From contig CAJFOV010000001.1 of the NCBI GenBank assembly GCA_904397835.1, forward strand, positions 1-39,020: a DNA stretch of 39,020 bases. Reading direction: 5' to 3'. This document shows, piece by piece, positions 34,010 to 39,020 of this stretch. Position 1 is the stretch's first letter, and the number at the start of each line of letters is the position of its first letter. Position numbers and translations under genes: made by a program. The notes below the pieces were generated by a model. It made no database searches and had not been told where the DNA came from. It worked only from the letters and a program-made list of their open reading frames with translations. The DNA is from Candidatus Aristotella avistercoris. GTDB lineage: Bacteria; Bacillota; Clostridia; Oscillospirales; Ruminococcaceae.

Positions 34010-34597
34010 TCAATCCTCTTGACAAACTTCCTCAATGATGGCCTTGATCTGTTCGACTCCCTCCCCCGTCTGGGCGGAGAAGGGCACCATCAAAATCTGG
34101 TCGGCACAGGGCAGCTCCTCCTGCAGGGCGCGCAGCCGCTCCTCCTGCTGCTTTTTGGAGAGCTTATCCTGCTTGGTCAGGACCACCACAAATGGAAACT
34201 CACAGTCAATCAGAAAGTTCACCATGGTCAGATCATCTCTGGTGGGCGGATGCCGCATGTCGATGAGCTGGAACACCAGCTGGATGTCCCGGTCCGACTG
34301 GAAGTAGCCGTTGATGAGTTCATCCCAGCGTTTTTTTTCACTTTTTGCCACCTTTGCATAGCCGTATCCTGGCAGGTCGGCAAAGCGCACCCCCTCCACA
34401 CGGAAGAAGTTGATGGTGGCCGTCTTGCCAGGGACAGCACTGACCCTGGCAAGCTGTTTCCGATTGAAAACCTTATTAATCATGGAGGATTTGCCCACGT
34501 TGGACCGCCCCACAAAGGCGATCTCCGTACAATCGGAGGGAGGCAGCTGGGCGGACAGGCCGAAGGAGCGCTCAAACTCCACCTGATGAAAGTTCAT
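34010..34597 (-). CDS. engB: Ribosome biogenesis GTPase EngB (YsxC)
   Basis: Essential small GTPase needed for assembly of the large ribosomal subunit. The 195-residue product has G1 GRSNVGKSS, G2-region TINFF, G3 DLPGYGYAK and G4 LTKQDKLSK, in family order. The ATG at 34597 lies five bases after a run of nine G, which begins in the stop codon of lon and serves as ribosome site; the frame extends another 20 codons into lon without homology. The lon-engB pair is common in Firmicutes. Confidence 0.96.
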   Translation of the reverse strand: MNFHQVEFERSFGLSAQLPPSDCTEIAFVGRSNVGKSSMINKVFNRKQLARVSAVPGKTATINFFRVEGVRFADLPGYGYAKVAKSEKKRWDELINGYFQSDRDIQLVFQLIDMRHPPTRDDLTMVNFLIDCEFPFVVVLTKQDKLSKKQQEERLRALQEELPCADQILMVPFSAQTGEGVEQIKAIIEEVCQED

Positions 34598-34610
34598 ACC
34601 ATCCCCCCCC

Positions 34611-37070
34611 CTACTGATGAATCCGTTGGGGCACCGGGTTGGAGTGGCCCTCCCCATGGCCCAGAGGCAGAGAGGCGAAGGTCTCCTCTTCCTGCTCCAC
34701 CGCTTTGTCGGTCAGGGCAACCTCTGGAGAGACCAGCGCCTGTGCCAGAACGGTCTCAATCTGCTCCGCAGGAACAAATGTGATGGCATCCCGCACCACC
34801 GGGTCCACCTCCTCCAAATCGGGGACGTTGGCCTTGGGAATCACCACCGTCTTCATCCCATAGCGGTAGGCAGCCATGGTCTTTTCCCGCAGGCCGCCGA
34901 TGGGCAGCACCCGCCCCCGCAGGGTGATCTCCCCGGTCATGGCCACATCATGGCGCACTGGCGTGCCCGACAGGGCCGAAACCAGAGCCGTGCACATGGT
35001 CACACCGGCAGAAGGTCCATCCTTGGGGACTGCGCCCTCCGGAACATGGATGTGGATATCCTTATTCTTATAGAAGTCCGGATCAATTCCATAGGCCTTG
35101 GCACAGCTGCGCACCACCGTCACTGCCGCATGGGCGGACTCCTTCATCACATCTCCCAGGCTTCCAGTGAGCTCCAGCTTGCCGGTGCCGTCCAAAACGG
35201 CCACCTCCACTTGGAGCATCTCACCGCCCACAGAGGTCCAGGCCAGGCCGTTGACCACGCCCACCTCATCAGATTTGGCCAGTGCATCTGGCAGGAACTT
35301 CTTGGGGCCCAGGAAGGTGACGATGTTGCTCTCTGAGATGGTGACCCGCTTGCACTCCCCAGCCACCAGTTTTTTGGCCGCCTTGCGGCAGAGGGAGCCG
35401 ATCTCCCGCTCCAGATTGCGCACGCCAGATTCCCGGGTGTAGCTGTCAATGAGGGCATACAGGGCATCATCTTGAATCTTCAGATTCCGTCCGGTCAGGC
35501 CGTGGCGGCGGCTCTGTTTGGGCACCAGATACTGTTTGGCGATCTGGAACTTTTCCTCCCGGGTATAACTGCTCAGCTCAATGACCTCCATCCGGTCCAA
35601 CAGCGGGGCCGGGATGGTGTCCAAGGTGTTTGCCGTCGCCAGGAACAGCACCTGGCTCAGGTCAAATGGCACCTCAATGTAGTGATCCCGGAACGCATAG
35701 TTCTGTTCCGCGTCCAGCACCTCCAACAGTGCCGCAGAGGGATCTCCACGGTAGTCGTTGCCCAATTTGTCCACCTCATCCAGGAGGAACAGGGGGTTCT
35801 TGGTGCCTGCCAGCTTCATGGCGTTCATCACCCGGCCGGGCATGGAGCCAATGTAGGTCTTGCGGTGGCCACGGATGTCGGACTCATCCCGCACCCCGCC
35901 CAGGGACATGCGCACATACTTACGTCCCATGGCCGCTGCGATGGATTTGGCAATGGAGGTCTTGCCCACACCGGGCGGGCCCACCAGGCAGATGATCTGC
36001 CCCTTGATGTCCGGGGCCAATTTGCGCACGGCCAGCAGCTCCAGGATGCGCTCCTTGACCTTCTGCATGCCGTAGTGGTCCCGGTCCAGCTGCTTCTTGG
36101 CCTTTGCCAGGTCGATATGATCTTTGGTCACCGTGTTCCAAGGCAGCTCCAGGCAGGTGTCCAGGTAGTTGCGCACCACCGTGGCCTCCGGGGCGCCAGG
36201 GGACATTTTGGAGAGCTTCTCCACCTCTTTGTTGAACTTTTCTTCAACCTCCTGGGGCAGTTTGAGGGCGGCAATGCGCTCCCGATACTGGGCAATCTCC
36301 TCCTGGGCGTCCTCCGTCTCCCCCAGCTCGTGGGAGATGACCTTCATCTGCTCCCGAAGGAAGTACTCCCGCTGGTTTTCATCAATCTGATCCTTGACCT
36401 TATCCAGGACCTCCTTTTCCACCGCAAGGATGTTGTTTTCCTTCTCCAGAATCACTGCCAGCTGCTCCAGGCGTTTGACCACGTTGGTCTCCTCCAGCAG
36501 GGCCTGCTTATCCTCCAGGGAGATGGGGATATTCCCTGGGATAAACTGCCCCAGGAAGACTGGATCCTCACTGGACATGGCGGAGATCACCAGCTCCTTG
36601 GGCATCTTGGGGGCCAGGTAGCAGAAGTCCTCAAAGAGCCCCTTGACGGTGCGCATGACCGCCTCACACAGGACGGAGCGGGTCCGTGGCACTTTGACGG
36701 GATACTCCTCCACCACAGCCTGGAAATAGGGCTCTGTCTGCTTCATCATCAGAATTCTGGCCCGGTACTTACCGTGGACCAAAACCCGCAGGGTATCCCC
36801 ATGGGTCTTGACGATCTGACGCACCTCGGCCACCACGCCTACGGTATACAGATCCTTTGGCTCGGGATCATCCACATTGAGATCCCGCTGGGCCACCAGG
36901 AAAATCTCCCGTTCCCGCTCCATGATGCCATCCAGTGCCCGGATGGATTTTTCCCGACCCACGTCAAATTGCAGCACCATATCTGGAAAAAGAACCAGTC
37001 CACGCAGGGCCAACGCAGGAAGGCATTGGGTCTTGCGGGGCTTACTCTGTTCATATTGTGTCATATTCAT
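34611..37070 (-). CDS. lon: ATP-dependent protease Lon
   Basis: Cytoplasmic protease that degrades damaged and regulatory proteins. The 819-residue product has the N-terminal LON domain ([22 protein letters not shown]), a coiled helical segment with [15 protein letters not shown]+ with Walker [10 protein letters not shown] and Walker [12 protein letters not shown], and the protease domain with the serine loop [10 protein letters not shown] and the lysine in [13 protein letters not shown] choose the ATG at 37070 after AAAGGA; an ATG two codons later is possible. The frame upstream of 37070 runs across the promoter region. It is co-transcribed with engB. Confidence 0.97.
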   Translation of the reverse strand: MNMTQYEQSKPRKTQCLPALALRGLVLFPDMVLQFDVGREKSIRALDGIMEREREIFLVAQRDLNVDDPEPKDLYTVGVVAEVRQIVKTHGDTLRVLVHGKYRARILMMKQTEPYFQAVVEEYPVKVPRTRSVLCEAVMRTVKGLFEDFCYLAPKMPKELVISAMSSEDPVFLGQFIPGNIPISLEDKQALLEETNVVKRLEQLAVILEKENNILAVEKEVLDKVKDQIDENQREYFLREQMKVISHELGETEDAQEEIAQYRERIAALKLPQEVEEKFNKEVEKLSKMSPGAPEATVVRNYLDTCLELPWNTVTKDHIDLAKAKKQLDRDHYGMQKVKERILELLAVRKLAPDIKGQIICLVGPPGVGKTSIAKSIAAAMGRKYVRMSLGGVRDESDIRGHRKTYIGSMPGRVMNAMKLAGTKNPLFLLDEVDKLGNDYRGDPSAALLEVLDAEQNYAFRDHYIEVPFDLSQVLFLATANTLDTIPAPLLDRMEVIELSSYTREEKFQIAKQYLVPKQSRRHGLTGRNLKIQDDALYALIDSYTRESGVRNLEREIGSLCRKAAKKLVAGECKRVTISESNIVTFLGPKKFLPDALAKSDEVGVVNGLAWTSVGGEMLQVEVAVLDGTGKLELTGSLGDVMKESAHAAVTVVRSCAKAYGIDPDFYKNKDIHIHVPEGAVPKDGPSAGVTMCTALVSALSGTPVRHDVAMTGEITLRGRVLPIGGLREKTMAAYRYGMKTVVIPKANVPDLEEVDPVVRDAITFVPAEQIETVLAQALVSPEVALTDKAVEQEEETFASLPLGHGEGHSNPVPQRIHQ

Positions 37071-37151
37071 ACCACCAAACTTTCCTTTACAATTCTGCCG
37101 GGGTGGCAAACCATGGGGAAGGGAGAAAAGGGTCCTCTTCCCCATTACAAA

Positions 37152-37180
37152 ATTATACGAAAAAACTCCACCAAATGCAA
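37152..37180 (-). promoter_or_regulatory. Sigma-A promoter of lon-engB
   Basis: On the minus strand TTGCAT (37175-37180) and TATAAT (37152-37157) are 17 bases apart, about 80 bases before the start. I see no CIRCE or CtsR-type heat-shock operator nearby. Confidence 0.88.
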
Positions 37181-37263
37181 GGACTAAATCCAGGCGAATT
37201 CAGGGGATTTGCCACCCCCTTGGTGCGGCAGCCAAAACTGCCTTTCTGCAGAATAACATGACA

Positions 37264-37301
37264 CAAAAAAGAACGGGGACACAGCGGTTCGCTGCATCCC
37301 C
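37264..37301 (-). terminator. Terminator of the SDR-NTF2 operon
   Basis: On the minus strand GGGGATGCAGCG/CGCTGTGTCCCC (two G-U pairs) with a three-base loop is followed by GTTCTTTTTT. Confidence 0.92.
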
Positions 37302-37339
37302 AATCCATCATCAGATCCTTCAGAAACCATCCACCTGCT

Positions 37340-37678
37340 TTAGATAGAGACAATGTTCAGCCGTTTGATCTTCCCCTCTTCCCCGGCCTGAACCAAAGTT
37401 GCCGTGACGGGTACAATGGTGCGCCCATATTCAATGAAGTAATCCACCGACTGGTCCCCATGATACTCCACATTTTTCAGGCGGTAGGGTCCCCGGTTAA
37501 AACCAAATTTGTGGTGGAACATCATCTCAATGGCCATACGGCCCTCCAGGTGCAGGGTGTCCATGTTGGCTTTGTGAACCGAGGTATCGTGGAGCACGCC
37601 GTCCTCACAAAAGAGGGATGCCAACCCTACGTTGTCCGCCCGCTGCATGCAGTCAATGTACTGTTCCAAGGTGCTCAT
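37340..37678 (-). CDS. NTF2-fold (SnoaL-like) protein
   Basis: A 112-residue protein with the SnoaL-like pattern: helix LEQYIDCMQRADNVGLASLF, a conserved turn EDGVLHD, helix with EMMFHHKFGF, then curved sheet strands (VDYFIEYGRTIVPVTATLVQ and KIKRLNIVSI). This fold includes enzymes such as ketosteroid isomerase and the bile acid 7-alpha-dehydratase BaiE, and also non-catalytic binding proteins. The length is short for BaiE and I cannot align its catalytic residues, so no reaction is assigned. AAAGGAG precedes the ATG at 37678. It lies 31 bases after the SDR gene, and the two share a terminator. Confidence 0.8.
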   Translation of the reverse strand: MSTLEQYIDCMQRADNVGLASLFCEDGVLHDTSVHKANMDTLHLEGRMAIEMMFHHKFGFNRGPYRLKNVEYHGDQSVDYFIEYGRTIVPVTATLVQAGEEGKIKRLNIVSI

Positions 37679-37709
37679 TGTACAAAAACTCCTTTCCAAG
37701 TGCCAAGTG

Positions 37710-38483
37710 TTAAAACCGTTCCGAACGAAGGAGGGCATCGATGCCCCCATCAATAAAGAGGATCACCCCATTGATGCCGCTGGCCTGGGGTGACACCAAA
37801 AAGACAATGCCGTTGGCAATCTCCGTGGCATCCAGGAATTCATTGCGGCCGTAGCGGGTGGGGATTGGAATGAGCAGGGCCGCCGCCCGCTGCTCCGGGG
37901 TCAGGTTCTGGGTCATGGGAGTGGCGGTATTCCCAGGCGCCACTGCATTGATCCGCAATCCCTCTGCAGCCCAGGAGGGGGAAATCCGCCGTACCCAGCG
38001 GGCCAATGCATGCTTGGAGGCCGCATAACAGCCGGGCGCCATCTCCCGAGGCAGATCCTTGGCCACTTCCAGCGCCTTCTGTTCGTCCATAACATCGGTA
38101 AGCATATCTACCAGATCCTTTGGCAAGTGCTCCTGGGTGATGGAGTTGGAGGAGGTAACAACGCAGTTGCCACCCCGCAGCTTCAACAGGGGGCGTGCAC
38201 CCTCCGCCAGTTCCACCGGTGCAAAAAAGTTCAGAGAAAAGATGGTAGTTGCAGGCATGGTTGGCCCCACGCCGGCGTTGCAGATGAGCCCATCAATGCC
38301 ATCGGGGTAACGGCGAAACAGTTCCTCCAATGCCTGTTGACGTCCCTGCGGCTGGGAGAGATCCACACAGAGATCCCCCTCCCGATAGTCGATGTTGAAG
38401 ACCTCATGCCCCTGATTTTGCAAGATTTCTCTGGTTGCAGCGCCAATTCCAGTGGTGCCGCCTGTGATGACATAGGTTCCCAT
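37710..38483 (-). CDS. Short-chain dehydrogenase, 3-alpha-hydroxysteroid dehydrogenase-like
   Basis: A 257-residue NAD(P)-dependent oxidoreductase. The coenzyme motif is VITGGTTGIGAATREIL, with D32 after strand 2 (FNIDYRE) favouring NAD(H); NAG sits at 69-71; the catalytic set is S112, Y153 and K157 (YAASK). The C-terminus FIDGGIDALLRSERF and overall length match the 3-alpha-HSDH/carbonyl reductase group, including Comamonas HsdA as I recall it, and gut 3-alpha-HSDHs. Ketosteroids or bile acids are therefore plausible substrates; other carbonyl compounds cannot be excluded. AGGAGG lies 7 bases before the ATG. It heads a two-gene operon with the NTF2-fold protein. Confidence 0.88.
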   Translation of the reverse strand: MGTYVITGGTTGIGAATREILQNQGHEVFNIDYREGDLCVDLSQPQGRQQALEELFRRYPDGIDGLICNAGVGPTMPATTIFSLNFFAPVELAEGARPLLKLRGGNCVVTSSNSITQEHLPKDLVDMLTDVMDEQKALEVAKDLPREMAPGCYAASKHALARWVRRISPSWAAEGLRINAVAPGNTATPMTQNLTPEQRAAALLIPIPTRYGRNEFLDATEIANGIVFLVSPQASGINGVILFIDGGIDALLRSERF

Positions 38484-38760
38484 AACTGTGCCTCCTAGCT
38501 GAGTACAAGGTTTTGTTTTGATACCACCTCTGTAGAATAAGTTGTGAAAACTTTGTCCATTTTTACAATTTATTCATTCAAATCTCCAGGAAATGAAGAC
38601 GTTTTTCATTATATCTGCCAATATTTTTTCTGTCAATACAATTTCCATAAGTTTATTTCATAACATTCTTTGCTTATTTTTTATCGAACAAACAGGCGCA
38701 TGGAATCCACTGTTGATGCCAATTGACCTTTTCAAAAATGCAAGTTGTGATAAAATTAAC
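38484..38760. other. AT-rich intergenic region after the SDR gene
   Basis: The stretch is clearly more AT-rich than the rest of the window. It must contain the SDR promoter on the minus strand, but I cannot pick a convincing -35/-10 pair. A plus-strand TTGACC at about 38722 with TGATAA-like sequence near 38750 could start the transcript of the leader that follows. A 134-codon plus-strand frame spans 38593-38997; I do not call it a gene because it has no ribosome site and its second half is made of hairpins. Confidence 0.45.
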
Positions 38761-39020
38761 ATTCATTTTTATGTGAACAGCCAAGAAAGCGTCCCTTTGG
38801 GAGACGGCAGAAAGGTCAGAAATAATCTTCCGAGAAGTTGGCTCTATGGGGCCTATTTTTATTTTAACAACCTTCGCCCTGCGGGCAAAGAACGTTTTAA
38901 CTTTTCAAGGTATCGCCCTTACGGGTTATTTTTATGTTATAATAACCTCACGGCGTTCTCCACTCCGAAAGCAAGCGCTTTCGTCGCGGACGCCTGAGAG
39001 AACATTGAAACGTTCAGAGG
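38761..39020 (+). promoter_or_regulatory. Attenuator-like leader, truncated by the window end
   Basis: A series of hairpins with T-rich tails: GTCCC/GGGAGAC (38791-38805); GGCTC-TATG-GGGCC (38840-38853) followed by TATTTTTATTTT; GCCC/GGGC (about 38877-38886); CCCTTACGGG (38916-38925) followed by TTATTTTTAT. AACCTT and AAGGT, or AACC and GGTT, can pair across them in competing ways. Then CGAAAGC/GCTTTCG (38966-38983) lies inside either GGCGT/ACGCC or GTTCTC/GAGAAC, which exclude each other. This is the layout of a transcription-attenuation leader. The regulated gene lies beyond the window. Confidence 0.5.

Noticed and set aside
35472-37187. Long plus-strand open frame opposite lon (571 codons)
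   Set aside because: It lies entirely on the strand opposite a clear lon gene, has no ribosome site and gives a low-complexity sequence rich in H, Q, L and G, typical of GC-rich antisense frames.
38593-38997. 134-codon plus-strand frame at the window end
   Set aside because: No ribosome site, and the second half is formed by hairpin arms of the leader; probably not translated as a protein.

Overview
The window looks like chromosomal DNA of a GC-rich Clostridia member, most likely an Oscillospiraceae gut anaerobe of the Flavonifractor / Pseudoflavonifractor / Intestinimonas kind. This is an inference from the gene set: an EcfA1-EcfA2-EcfT cassette, ruvCAB, a ClpE-type ATPase, YerC, tandem M20 amidohydrolases, DUF5711 next to CvpA, and good Shine-Dalgarno sites with consensus sigma-A promoters. 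I see no transposase, integrase, phage gene or CRISPR array.

Layout. 1-440: five tRNA genes (Val, Asp, Phe, Gly, Cys) on the minus strand behind a consensus promoter. 600-4720: hslO, clpE-like and cvpA (proteostasis and a membrane protein). 4890-10440: a minus-strand run of a DUF5711 beta-propeller, truA, ecfT, ecfA2, ecfA1 and an RlmI-like methyltransferase, joined to glmM. 12120-14374: ruvC-ruvA-ruvB. 14666: tRNA-Val(GAC). 14800-16330: dinB with a small partner gene. 16550-18230: the magnesium channel mgtE with a long structured leader. 18318-20033: a YbjQ-type zinc protein and a class I glutamine amidotransferase-like hydrolase. 20209-24216: three tandem M20 amidohydrolases. 24533-25594: a secreted trigger-factor-like lipoprotein. 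25595-26200: AT-rich non-coding DNA. 26270-26791: a SLOG (DUF1273) protein starting at TTG. 26921-29572: a calcium-type P-ATPase. 29838-30833: a membrane protein with a prokaryotic RING domain. 30925-31982: YerC and a methyltransferase. 32258-33628: BrnQ. 34010-37070: lon-engB. 37340-38483: a 3-alpha-hydroxysteroid-dehydrogenase-like SDR followed by an NTF2-fold protein. 38484-39020: AT-rich DNA ending in an attenuator-like leader whose gene lies outside the window.

Most of the window is housekeeping: protein quality control (HslO, ClpE, Lon, secreted trigger factor), recombination and translesion repair (RuvABC, DinB), cell-wall precursor synthesis (GlmM), and nutrient or ion transport (ECF, MgtE, Ca2+ ATPase, BrnQ). 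The most interesting parts are the SDR/NTF2 pair, which suggests steroid or bile-acid oxidoreduction, the tail leader, the mgtE leader (which I cannot match to the M-box), the structured leader of ecfA1, the degenerate T arm of tRNA-Cys, and the divergent SLOG protein. Several starts are moved inward from the longest open frame because the Shine-Dalgarno site demands it (hslO, ecfA1, methyltransferase, ruvA, dinB, mgtE, YbjQ, SLOG, P-ATPase, brnQ, engB, lon, NTF2).
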